From NCBI GenBank assembly GCA_002421005.1, contig DIJC01000003.1, positions 62,001-126,000 on the forward strand: a DNA stretch of 64,000 nt, in the 5' to 3' direction. A program made the translations under genes and the position numbers. This DNA comes from Enterobacteriaceae bacterium UBA5654. GTDB lineage: Bacteria; Pseudomonadota; Gammaproteobacteria; Enterobacterales; Enterobacteriaceae. Below are positions 1 through 7,557 of the stretch, piece by piece; position 1 is the first letter of the stretch; each line of letters opens with the position of its first letter. The notes under the pieces are model-generated. The model was not told the DNA's origin and did not search any database. It worked only from the letters and a program-made list of their open reading frames with translations.

Positions 1-302
1 GTGCTTCTCCCTCTCCTGGAGAACGTCCTAATGCAAATCCCCAATTCGAAGTGTTATCTATTTAAACCTGCTGAACTTGGCAGAGCGTTTGCAAAATTTT
101 TGAGCCGATCATCCTCGCCCTTTTCACCGGTGCATATTATTTATAAACATTTTTATAACATTGGATAGTATATTAACACCTTTTCAAAAAGCACTAATAG
201 ATAGGTTTTTTTTAAAAGGAATACATATGATCATGCTTTATAAGAAGTTTTTAGTTAGGTTGAATTTTGACTAATTAATATTCTGGTGAGGAAGCCATAT
301 AG
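1..302. other. AT-rich gene-free left edge, possible leader ORF
   Basis: No recognisable gene or RNA. The stretch becomes strongly AT-rich from about 130 on, like the acyltransferase that follows. A 15-codon reading frame (ATG at 227, stop ending at 274) has AAGGA about 8 bases upstream and lies just ahead of the acyltransferase start. It could be a leader peptide or chance. A weak palindrome (TTCTCC...GGAGAA) lies near 5-25. Nothing else is supported. Confidence 0.4.
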
Positions 303-1436
303 ATGGTTGAGCATAAGTTTTTGTTGTTGTGGATGCTTATTGTTATGTTCTTTTCTTATTGCATTTTTAGTATGAAAATATTCTTTTTTATTGATTCTGT
401 GAGTGATGATTCCAGAAGGAAAAACGTTGACGGTTTGCGTTTTTTTCTGTCTGCATTAGTTGCATTCCACCACTATGTCCTCTGCTATTATTATTTTGAA
501 GGAAAAGGATGGGCACTTGAAAATCTCAGCGATTATGCTTTCAACATGAGAGCAGGTTCTGTTGCGGTAATGATATTTTTTATTCTTTCAGGGTTTTTAT
601 TTTATGGTTTAAAAACTGATAAATGGGATGTTTTTTATTTCAAAAGATTCCTGCGTATCGCGCCTGTATTCTTTTTTTCATCTTTGATTTGTATTGCTGT
701 TGCTGCTTTTATCAGACGTCATGAACTTGATTATACTGAATTTAGGTATAGTTTTTTACTATGGTTTGATGCCGGAATTACCGGCGAGAAAAGCAGTTTG
801 CTGGGTATGCCGGATTCCATGTTTATTAACGCAAGCGTTACATGGACATTGTTCTGGGAGTGGGGGCTTTATTTTAGCTTGCCACTGGTTTTATTGCTAA
901 GAGACAAGGCGAAGCCTTTAACTTTTTCTTTGATCTGCTTGTTTCTTTCCGTTTACGTTTTTCGTGTCATGAAGCCAGAGTATAGTATATTTTTGGCATG
1001 TTTCTCATGTGGTTTTCTCGCCCGGGCCTGGGTTTTTGATCAGAGATATAGTAAGTTAAAATGTGACATTGGTGTGCTGAGTTGTGTCGGGATCTTATTT
1101 TTGTTCTACGAATCACCATATAGTATCTATGCTCTCCCTGTTCTTGCATTATTATTTATCTTTATTGTCAGTGGTGGGGATGTCTTTGGGTTGCTGTCAT
1201 GCAGGGCAATGGTAAGACTAGGGGAAATAAGCTATAGTATCTATCTTCTGCATGGTATATTTTGGTTTTGCATGAATTATTTTATTAAACACTTCGGGGG
1301 TGGCATCAGTACAACAGCTTATATGATAATATCAGCAGCCACATTCATTGCCATGTTGCTTTTCTCATCTCTTACGTATCAGTTTATTGAAAAACCGTTC
1401 ATGAAAATTGCAATGCGATTAGGTAAGAAGAGCTAA
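303..1436 (+). CDS. Acyltransferase 3 family membrane protein
   Basis: Integral membrane acyltransferase of the OafA/NodX (acyltransferase 3) family, 377 residues. Such proteins transfer acetyl or other acyl groups to surface polysaccharide, O-antigen or related glycans from the inner membrane. After a first membrane segment the family start NVDGLRFFLSALVAFHHY (about residues 41-58) is clear. It includes the paired-histidine region HHY and is followed by the RAGSVAVMIFFILSGFL segment and KRFLRIAP. About ten hydrophobic stretches follow, ending in the typical SYSIYLLHGI...FIEKPF tail. The ATG has a good GGTGAGGAAG ribosome site 8 bases upstream. The gene is markedly AT-rich compared with the core genes and stands alone, bounded by a hairpin terminator. 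It is probably horizontally acquired cargo of the tRNA-Phe island. The acceptor glycan cannot be deduced. Confidence 0.85.
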   Translation: MVEHKFLLLWMLIVMFFSYCIFSMKIFFFIDSVSDDSRRKNVDGLRFFLSALVAFHHYVLCYYYFEGKGWALENLSDYAFNMRAGSVAVMIFFILSGFLFYGLKTDKWDVFYFKRFLRIAPVFFFSSLICIAVAAFIRRHELDYTEFRYSFLLWFDAGITGEKSSLLGMPDSMFINASVTWTLFWEWGLYFSLPLVLLLRDKAKPLTFSLICLFLSVYVFRVMKPEYSIFLACFSCGFLARAWVFDQRYSKLKCDIGVLSCVGILFLFYESPYSIYALPVLALLFIFIVSGGDVFGLLSCRAMVRLGEISYSIYLLHGIFWFCMNYFIKHFGGGISTTAYMIISAATFIAMLLFSSLTYQFIEKPFMKIAMRLGKKS

Positions 1437-1450
1437 AGTAGAATCACCTG

Positions 1451-1487
1451 ATAAAGTAAAGTCTGGCGGTGCCAGGCTTTACTTTAT
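1451..1487. terminator. Bidirectional hairpin terminator
   Basis: A 17-base stem with one G-T pair and a GGT loop: ATAAAGTAAAGTCTGGC pairs with GCCAGGCTTTACTTTAT. A/T-rich flanks on both strands let it serve the acyltransferase (+) and the autotransporter remnant (-), which converge here. Confidence 0.75.
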
Positions 1488-1490
1488 AGC

Positions 1491-2223
1491 TTACCAACCA
1501 ACCGCAAAACCAACATCGAGAGTGGCGTTATGGGAAGAGTCCCGTTACGTTTGTGTTCAGGGTTGTTTTATACTGAACGCCTGCTGCTATTGCATTCCTG
1601 TTTTCATAGTTGCCCAGCCCTATACCGTAAGAGAAAGTATCTTCAGCTATATACAGAATGGATGCTATTGCTGTAACGTCAGCAATACCTGCATTTAGTT
1701 TGTCTTCAGCCTCGCTAATCCTGTCGTTAGGTGGTTGAAATTGTCTATTTGCTGATTCACAAAATTGATTAAACCGGTAGTGTGTATAAGTATTAGCGTT
1801 AAATTTTTTATAGTCAGCAATATCCTGCGCATACGTGATGCTCTGCTGATATTTATTACCCATATGATTATTAGATGTGGTAATCGCTTCATTTGTTGCA
1901 ATGTTAATATTTGCGGCTAGTCCGTTTTTTGTATCGATAATTTTATTGGCAGTATAAGCGTTAGCATTAACGAATTTTTTGCTGACGAGTTATCTGTATA
2001 AATTCGCATGTCATTATTCGCGTTTATTACCCGTCACGTTAACCCGGAGTAATGACATATTAATTTTTTCATTGTAGTTGCTGTCGGTGTTATTATTGGC
2101 ATAAACGTTTGCGATATCGTCATTTTCGATTTTATCTCCCTTTCCTATGATATTATTACCAGCACAGGCTATACATGTCGCGCCCATAGTCAGAAATAAA
2201 ATGGCGATTTTAGATGATTTCAT
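1491..2223 (-). pseudogene. YadA-like trimeric autotransporter, broken by two frameshifts
   Basis: Three reading-frame pieces on the minus strand together make a short (about 240-residue) trimeric autotransporter adhesin. The first piece (2223 down to about 2014) has a signal peptide (MKSSKIAILFLTMGATCIACA) and asparagine-rich passenger sequence. The second (about 2020 to 1528) is a passenger/stalk rich in N, A and T. It leads into the YadA anchor pattern with KLNAGIADVTAIAS, then SYGIGLGNYENRNAIAAGVQYK. The third, in another frame, supplies the last anchor strand NATLDVGFAVGW and a stop at 1491. The shifts fall near 2020 and near 1530, the latter at a GGG run. YadA-type anchors form a 12-stranded outer membrane pore from three subunits, so losing the last strand should abolish export. 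A single-base assembly error at either place cannot be excluded. The gene is AT-rich like its neighbour. Confidence 0.75.
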
Positions 2224-2641
2224 TTGTTGTGTCTTGGTTCGGATTATTTACATGCTGAACGGTCGTGAACATAACGCGTTCAGAGACAGAGTAGTAAATC
2301 GGGCACGAAAAAGAGAGTGTATTTTCTTATTCAGAAAAATTAATTTCTTAAAATGACTCGGGTATAAAAGAATTTATTAAGATGAACTGAGAATTATTAA
2401 TCGATTTTTTAAGAGACGTTGAGTACAGGAAAATTTATCGTTTTAAGGGTTGTTAAAAATGTAAGGCTGGGTATTTTCACCAGTTTCTGACGGAGACAAA
2501 TGCATCCGGAGAGGACAAGGTCAGCTTTCAAAGGGCGTTTGAGCGGCTGGGACACCACCGGCAGGATAACAGCACGATGTACACCTGCCATTGGTACCAG
2601 AATGAGCAAAGAGAGGGGCATTTTCAGAAGGTTATCTGAAG
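2224..2641. other. Gene-free decayed DNA between two pseudogenes
   Basis: No intact gene seen. Positions 2475-2637 hold a short open frame on the plus strand (ending in a TGA at about 2636) that resembles nothing I recognise. It may be the eroded front part of the recombinase that follows. The AT-rich part (2224-2410) would contain the promoter of the autotransporter remnant. Confidence 0.4.
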
Positions 2642-3078
2642 TGGCGGCATACGGTACTGAATGACCAGAAGCGGGCTATGCGGGCTATGCAGAACATGCG
2701 GACGCTGTTTAATTTGGGGATCAAACAGGGATTACTGCCACAGGCCGAGAATTCTTTCAACGGCGCGGGTGTTCGTCCCGGTACGAAAAAGAAAAGGTGC
2801 TGACGCAGGCACAGATGGATGCGATGTAACCGCTGCGGGCGTTCTTCCGGCGTTTGTCCCGGGCATGTAAATTCACGATCACTCCATACCGGTTTCGGCA
2901 CATGGTGGCAACGCACATGATGAAATCCCCTGAACGTAATCTGTATGCCGTGAAGCTACTGCTGAGCCATGTCAGCATTACATCCACACTGAAATATGGC
3001 GATGGAAGTGTTGAGAATTTGCGGGATAGACTGGAAACAGATTTAAGGTGCGGCCTGATGAATATGGCGCTGACATAA
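2642..3078 (+). pseudogene. Tyrosine recombinase (integrase) remnant
   Basis: C-terminal remains of a phage or island-type tyrosine recombinase. A first piece reads as the core-binding helices (LNDQKRAMRAMQNMRTLF, then NLGIKQGLL) and runs into a frameshift at an A-rich stretch near 2790. The next frame continues KVLTQAQMDAM and hits a TAA at about 2827. After that the catalytic end is open: TPYRFRHMVATHMM (box II, Arg and His present, the usual first His replaced by Tyr) and LLLSHVSITSTLKY with the nucleophile Tyr. The segment holding the first catalytic Arg appears deleted. It cannot be functional. It sits about 150 bases from the 3' end of tRNA-Phe, the usual place for the integrase of an island inserted in that tRNA gene. 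Confidence 0.75.
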
Positions 3079-3192
3079 TTTGCCAGGGGAAAGAAGATCT
3101 GTAAATATCACGCATAAAAAACAGACTATGCGAACAGATCCGTTTTTCGTGAGTTTTTCAACTACGGCGACAGGATTGCGGCGCTACAAAGC

Positions 3193-3219
3193 AAAAAACC
3201 AGCCCGCAGGCTGGTTTTT
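3193..3219 (-). terminator. Terminator of tRNA-Phe
   Basis: On the minus strand AAAAACCAGCC...GGCTGGTTTTTT forms a GC-rich hairpin followed by a T-run, ten bases after the tRNA 3' end. Confidence 0.85.
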
Positions 3220-3228
3220 CTAAATAAG

Positions 3229-3304
3229 TGGTGCCCGGACTCGGAATCGAACCAAGGACACGGGGATTTTCAATCCCCTGCTCTACCGACTGAGCTATCC
3301 GGGC
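3229..3304 (-). tRNA. pheU: tRNA-Phe (GAA)
   Basis: A complete 76-base cloverleaf on the minus strand. It begins GCCCGGATAGCTCAGTCGG, has anticodon GAA in the loop TTGAAAA, the T-loop GGTTCGATTCC, an acceptor stem GCCCGGA/TCCGGGC and an encoded CCA. Its place before yjdC matches pheU of E. coli, a known island integration site. Remnants of an integrase downstream of its 3' end agree. Confidence 0.97.
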
Positions 3305-3395
3305 AACGGGGCGCATTAAACCGTAATCCCACATTAACGTCAATAAAATTTCGCGAAATCCCGTTTGTTTGCTTAAGTTTGCGGCAAAATGTCCT

Positions 3396-3971
3396 TTACG
3401 TCAGCGCACCGCCCTGACGGCACTGGGCAAAACGTAGCACGTCCTCTGCCAGCCGATGGGCGGTGTCGACATCGGTCTGGCTGCGGTTGACCAGCATCCG
3501 ACTGAGGCAGCCTTCCAGAATCAGTTCCATCTGTTTTGCGACCATGGCCGGATCGTCAACTTCAAGCTGGGTCAGTAGCTCATGGCTGAAGTCGTGTGCG
3601 GCCTGCTTTTGCTGATCGGCCAGTTGATGGATCGGGTGCGCCGGATCGGGATAAAACGTGCAGGCCGCAATAAACAGGCAGCCGGGATAACGGTTGTTGC
3701 TTACGCACTCGGTCAGTGCGCCGTAACGTGCCAGCAGTTTTTGCTCGGTGGTAAGCTCGTCATTGTGCAGCAGTTGCCTGCGCCAGGCCTCAACCTGTTG
3801 GCTGAGGTAGCGCAGTACGTCGTACAGCAGCGCTTCGCGGTCGGGCCAGAATCGCTGGAGTTCTTCCGGCGGATAATCAAGGCGCTCGGCAACCATCTCG
3901 AGCGTGGTGCTGGCTATCCCTCTTATTTCGAGTAATTTAAGGGCTTCTCCCAGGACGTCTTCACGTTGCAC
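3396..3971 (-). CDS. yjdC: TetR-family regulator YjdC
   Basis: A 191-residue TetR-type DNA-binding protein. The N-terminal helix-turn-helix covers about residues 5-50 (GIASTTLEMVAERLDYP), followed by an all-helical ligand domain with YPGCLFIAACTFYPDP in the middle and a C-terminus ending RQGGALT, as in E. coli YjdC. I place the start at the GTG (VQREDV), seven bases after a perfect GGAGGAG. The in-frame ATG five codons upstream would put that ribosome site inside the gene, and the GTG start gives the E. coli length. The gene follows dsbD on the same strand with 35 bases between, so cotranscription with cutA-dsbD is likely. Its targets and ligand are unknown; links to redox or copper stress would be only contextual. 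Confidence 0.9.
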   Translation of the reverse strand: MQREDVLGEALKLLEIRGIASTTLEMVAERLDYPPEELQRFWPDREALLYDVLRYLSQQVEAWRRQLLHNDELTTEQKLLARYGALTECVSNNRYPGCLFIAACTFYPDPAHPIHQLADQQKQAAHDFSHELLTQLEVDDPAMVAKQMELILEGCLSRMLVNRSQTDVDTAHRLAEDVLRFAQCRQGGALT

Positions 3972-4006
3972 GATATTCTCCTCCATTTTATCCCCTGAAG
4001 TGTCGT

Positions 4007-5761
4007 TTATCGGGGCAGATTCTGCAAATGTGACTGAAAAGCGGGCGCATCCATAAAGCCTGTCACTCTGGCGTCGGGCTGTTCCTGCCCGGCGGTATCG
4101 AAAAATAAAATTGTCGGTAATCCCAGGACGTTAAGTCGCTTTAACAGCGCGATGTCTTCGGCGCTGTTGGCGGTGACGTCAGCCTGGAGCAGCACGCTAT
4201 GATTTAAGGCCTGCTGAATCTGTGGGTCGCTGAACGTATATTTTTCAAATTCTTTACAGGCTACGCACCAGTCAGCATACAGATCTAACATGACAGGCTT
4301 ACCGCGCGCCTGAGCCAGCGCCTGGTTGAGATCGTTGACGCTGGCAATGCGGGTGAAACTGAGATGCGGCTGGCTGGTGGTGATGGTGGTGCCGAAAACC
4401 CAATCCTGAAGCGGGCGGGCGGCAACCAGCGCCGCACCCAGCAGAACAATCTGCATGATGCGCATCCACGCTCGCGGTGCGTTGAGACTGGTGATAAATG
4501 CCCAGCCGAAGAAAGCGACACCGAGCAGCGCCCACAGCCGTAATCCCCATACGTCGCCGACGATCCGCTCCAGTAAAAATACCGGCAGCGCGAGAATAAT
4601 AAAGCCGAAGGCGGTTTTAACGTGCGCCATCCACGGGCCGCTTTTCGGCAGCAGTCGGTTGCCGAAAACCGTGACCAGAATCAGGGGCAGCCCCATGCCG
4701 AGCGCGTAAAGATAAAGCGTGCCGCCGCCCAGCCACAGGTTCCCGCTCTGGGCGATATATAACAGAATGGCGCTGAGCGGCGCAGTGGTGCAGGGCGAAC
4801 AGATAAGTCCGGCAATCGCGCCCATCATAAAGACGCCACCGGGGGATCCACCCTGCTGGCGGTTGCTCATCAGTGCCAGGCGGGTTTGTAGGGAGGAGGG
4901 CAGTTGCAGGGTGAACAGGCCGAACATCGACAGCGCCAGCAGGGTAAAGATAATCGACAGGCCGATAAGGACATACGGATGCTGGAGCGCTGCCTGAAAT
5001 TGCAGGCCCGCAGCGGCAACGACCAGGCCAAGGGCGGTGTAGGTGAGCGCCATGCCCTGTACGTAAATGAATGCCAGCAGCAGGGCGCGGGCGGTGGAAA
5101 GCCGCTGCCTGCCGCCCAGCACGATGCCGGAAATTAACGGGTACATCGGCAGCACGCAGGGCGTGAAGGCGATGCCAATACCGATTAACAGCGCCCACAG
5201 GGCGGTGAAGGGGAGTTCGGCATTGTCGCTCCCCCTCTCCACTGGGGAGAGGGAGGGGTTGGCTGCGCTGTTGGCTGCCTCGTCGGGCAAGGAGGACACG
5301 TCTGACCCGGAGCTTTCACTCTCCTGAGGGAGAGGGCGTACCGCGCTCACCGGCACCACTTTCGTCTCCGGCGGATAGCAAAACCCTGCCGCTGCACAGC
5401 CCTGATACGTCACGCTCAGCGTCGCGCCTTGCTCCGCAGAGCGAAGGGTCACGGGCACCGACAGCTGCTGGCGGTAAATCTCGCTCTTGCCATAAAACTC
5501 ATCCTCATGGTTTTCTCCTGCCGGAAGCGCCAGCGGGGCGAGGTCTGCTTTTGAGGCGCTGATGTTGATCTTCTGGCGGTAAAGGTAATACCCCTCTTTT
5601 ACCTGCCAGGTGAGGTTAATATCATGCTGTTTTTGCTGAAAATCGAAAGTAAACGCCTGGTCAGCGGGAACAAACGTCGCGCGTCCGGGCGCATCAAAAA
5701 GACCGGCAAAAGCTGAGGCACTGCACAGTAGCAGGATCAGCGTAAGGATGCGTTGAGCCAT
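4007..5761 (-). CDS. dsbD: Thiol:disulfide interchange protein DsbD
   Basis: Carries electrons from cytoplasmic thioredoxin across the inner membrane to DsbC, DsbG and CcmG. A signal peptide (MAQRILTLILLLCSASAFA) leads to the periplasmic alpha domain with its cysteine pair in YQGCAAAGFCYPP. Eight membrane segments follow, with one redox cysteine in IAFTPCVLPMYPL and another in GLICSPCTTAPLSA. The C-terminal thioredoxin-like gamma domain carries DWCVACKEF. At 584 residues it is longer than E. coli DsbD (565 as remembered). The surplus is a low-complexity linker between the alpha domain and the first membrane helix. That linker is encoded by two short palindromes and looks like an in-frame repeat insertion. 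The start overlaps the end of cutA by 25 bases, as in E. coli, which argues for translational coupling. Confidence 0.97.
   Translation of the reverse strand: MAQRILTLILLLCSASAFAGLFDAPGRATFVPADQAFTFDFQQKQHDINLTWQVKEGYYLYRQKINISASKADLAPLALPAGENHEDEFYGKSEIYRQQLSVPVTLRSAEQGATLSVTYQGCAAAGFCYPPETKVVPVSAVRPLPQESESSGSDVSSLPDEAANSAANPSLSPVERGSDNAELPFTALWALLIGIGIAFTPCVLPMYPLISGIVLGGRQRLSTARALLLAFIYVQGMALTYTALGLVVAAAGLQFQAALQHPYVLIGLSIIFTLLALSMFGLFTLQLPSSLQTRLALMSNRQQGGSPGGVFMMGAIAGLICSPCTTAPLSAILLYIAQSGNLWLGGGTLYLYALGMGLPLILVTVFGNRLLPKSGPWMAHVKTAFGFIILALPVFLLERIVGDVWGLRLWALLGVAFFGWAFITSLNAPRAWMRIMQIVLLGAALVAARPLQDWVFGTTITTSQPHLSFTRIASVNDLNQALAQARGKPVMLDLYADWCVACKEFEKYTFSDPQIQQALNHSVLLQADVTANSAEDIALLKRLNVLGLPTILFFDTAGQEQPDARVTGFMDAPAFQSHLQNLPR
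5228..5338. repeat. Paired palindromes inserted in the dsbD linker
   Basis: Two imperfect palindromes built on the same theme, CCCTCTCC-N-GGGGAGAGGG near 5231-5252 and CTCTCCTGAGGGAGAG near 5319-5336, flank about 65 bases of non-palindromic sequence, all kept in frame within dsbD. The resulting residues (Ser/Ala/Pro/Glu/Asp-rich) fill the inter-domain linker. This looks like a dispersed intergenic palindromic element tolerated inside a gene. A similar core (TTTCTCCCT...AGGGAGAAA) follows epmA. Confidence 0.6.
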
Positions 5762-6060
5762 GAGAGATAATCGTTGTCTGCGTGAATAACGGGTAACACC
5801 AGGAGTTCCGGGGTCTGATACGGATGATGCGATTTCAGGCAGTCGAGCAGCGCCTGTTGGTTAGCGGGAGACGTTTTCAGCACCATCTGCACTTCGTACT
5901 CCTGCTCCAGCTTACCTTCCCAGTAATACAGGGAGGTGGCGCCGGGAAGGAGAGTCACGCAGGCGGCGAGTTTATCCGCCAGCACTTTGGCGGCCAGATC
6001 CTGGGCGGTGGCTTCATCCGGGGCGGTACAGAGCACTACAACGGCGTTGGGCGTGGTCAT
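5737..6060 (-). CDS. cutA: Divalent-cation tolerance protein CutA
   Basis: A small trimeric PII-like protein of 107 residues linked genetically to copper and other divalent cation tolerance. The whole family signature is present: VVLCTAPDEATAQDLAAKVL, KLAACVTLLPGATSLYYWEGKL (with the conserved Cys and Trp), then CLKSHHPYQTPELL and a DYLSWLNASLR end. The frame is open far upstream, but that extension is antisense to dcuA. The ATG chosen follows GAGGTTGACG and gives MTTPNAVVVLC, matching the family length. Copper binding is known for E. coli CutA; its physiological role is still debated. First gene of the cutA-dsbD-yjdC set. Confidence 0.95.
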   Translation of the reverse strand: MTTPNAVVVLCTAPDEATAQDLAAKVLADKLAACVTLLPGATSLYYWEGKLEQEYEVQMVLKTSPANQQALLDCLKSHHPYQTPELLVLPVIHADNDYLSWLNASLR

Positions 6061-6108
6061 CGTCAACCTCGTATCATAGAAAAGAGGCACTATACCACGC
6101 AAAGGATC

Positions 6109-6133
6109 GCGCGGGCCGTGCAATGGCCCGCGC
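6109..6133 (-). terminator. Probable dcuA terminator hairpin
   Basis: GCGCGGGCC and GGCCCGCGC form a nine-pair GC-rich stem just after the dcuA stop on the minus strand. Only a short T-stretch (CCTTTG) follows, so it may work with Rho or as a processing stop. Confidence 0.5.
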
Positions 6134-6143
6134 TTAACATCAT

Positions 6144-7445
6144 TTACAACAGGATCCCGCCAAAAATAAATCCGAGGATCACGCACAGACTGATCGCGAT
6201 CACGCCGGGGACCAAAAAGGCGTGGTTGAAAACATATTTGCCGATGCGGGTGGAGCCGGTATCGTCCATTTCGACCGCCGCTAGCAGCGTCGGGTAGGTC
6301 GGCAGCACAAACAGCGCGGAAACGGCGGCAAAAGAGGCCACCGCCGTCAGCGGGCTGACGCCCAGCAGCAGCGCAGCGGGCATCAGCGCTTTGGTGGTCG
6401 CCGCCTGCGAATAGAGCAGGGTGGCCGCAAAGAACAATACCACCGCCAGCAGCCACGGATAGCTGTTCAGCAGATCGCCTGCAACCGCCTGAATATCCTG
6501 AATATGATGCTTAACGAAAGTATCACCCAGCCAGGCTACGCCGAGGACACAGATACAGGCGCTCATGCCAGATTTAAAGGTGCTGGCGTTGAGGATCTCG
6601 CCGGTATCCACTTTGCAGGTCAGACAAATCAGCGTCGCGATGGTCAGCATAAACACCACAATCGCTTCGTTACGCGGCAGGATCGGGTTGGCGATAAGCC
6701 CCACTGTCGGGCTAATCGCCGTGGCATAGAGCATCACCGCCACGATACCGATCAAAAACAGCATCACCGAACGTTTGGCGTGCGGTTTGAGGTTAAAAAC
6801 CTGGCTGCCGCGCAGTTTGATTTCGCCCTTCGCCAGACGTTCCTGATAGACCGGATCGTCTTTCAGTTCCGCGCCGAGGAAGTTACAGACCACGGCAGTC
6901 AGCATTACGGCGATCAGCGTGACCGGAATACAGACCGCCAGCAGCGTCAGATAGCTTACGCCCAGCGGTTCAAGGATACCGGCAAAGAAAACCACCGCTG
7001 CGGAAATCGGCGAGGCGGTAATGGCAATCTGCGAGGCGACGACGGCAATCGACAGCGGGCGGGAAGGCCGGATGCCCTGCTCCTTCGCGACTTCCGTGAT
7101 CACCGGGAGGGTGGAAAATGCCGTGTGCCCGGTGCCCGCCAGAATGGTCATAAACCACGTCACCAGCGGTGCGAGGAACGTAATGTATTTTGGGTGCCGC
7201 CGCAGCATCCGCTCCGCGAGGCTCACGAGGAAATCCATCCCGCCCGCGACCTGCATGGCGGCAATCGCGGCGATCACCGCCATAATGATTTCAATGACGT
7301 CAAAAGGGATCGCGCCGGGGGGAATTTGAAAAAACAGGGTCAGGACGAGGACGCCCAGCCCGCCAGCAAAGCCGATGCCGATGCCGCCGAGACGGGCACC
7401 GAGATAGATCGCCAGCAGGACGATAACGAGTTCTGCACCAAACAT
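6144..7445 (-). CDS. dcuA: Anaerobic C4-dicarboxylate transporter DcuA
   Basis: Inner-membrane antiporter that exchanges external aspartate, fumarate or malate for succinate and supports fumarate respiration and aspartate uptake. Its 433 residues equal the family length. The protein begins with ELVIVLLAIYLGARLGGIGIGF and carries IPFDVIEIIMAVIAAIAAMQVAGG, ITASPISAAVVFFAG, a central hydrophilic loop near residues 200-230, LYSQAATTKALMPAALLLG and LPTYPTLLAAVEMDDTGSTRIGK-type sequence. About ten to twelve membrane segments are visible. It lies directly downstream of aspA, with an aspA terminator between them, so it is partly co-regulated with aspartase. The position and sequence favour DcuA over DcuB. 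Confidence 0.93.
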   Translation of the reverse strand: MFGAELVIVLLAIYLGARLGGIGIGFAGGLGVLVLTLFFQIPPGAIPFDVIEIIMAVIAAIAAMQVAGGMDFLVSLAERMLRRHPKYITFLAPLVTWFMTILAGTGHTAFSTLPVITEVAKEQGIRPSRPLSIAVVASQIAITASPISAAVVFFAGILEPLGVSYLTLLAVCIPVTLIAVMLTAVVCNFLGAELKDDPVYQERLAKGEIKLRGSQVFNLKPHAKRSVMLFLIGIVAVMLYATAISPTVGLIANPILPRNEAIVVFMLTIATLICLTCKVDTGEILNASTFKSGMSACICVLGVAWLGDTFVKHHIQDIQAVAGDLLNSYPWLLAVVLFFAATLLYSQAATTKALMPAALLLGVSPLTAVASFAAVSALFVLPTYPTLLAAVEMDDTGSTRIGKYVFNHAFLVPGVIAISLCVILGFIFGGILL

Positions 7446-7504
7446 AGAGGCCTTCTCTTATTTTAATGAATTGATATTAAATTGTTGTAATTAGGTAAAT
7501 GCAA

Positions 7505-7539
7505 GCAACAAAAAAGGCACGTCATCGCTGACGTGCCTT
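7505..7539 (-). terminator. aspA terminator
   Basis: On the minus strand AAGGCACGTCA and TGACGTGCCTT form an 11-pair hairpin with a four-base loop followed by TTTTTTG. It lies between aspA and dcuA, so some readthrough or an internal promoter must serve dcuA. Confidence 0.9.
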
Positions 7540-7557
7540 CATGTTTAGCCAAACCAG

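Noticed and set aside
1..3228. Second attachment site (direct repeat of the tRNA-Phe 3' end) for the island
   Set aside because: Looked for a repeat of the tRNA 3' end left of the tRNA and saw none; it may lie beyond the window edge.
6504..7466. 320-codon open frame antisense to dcuA
   Set aside because: Extreme R/H/D/G composition, mirror of membrane-helix codons; not a protein.
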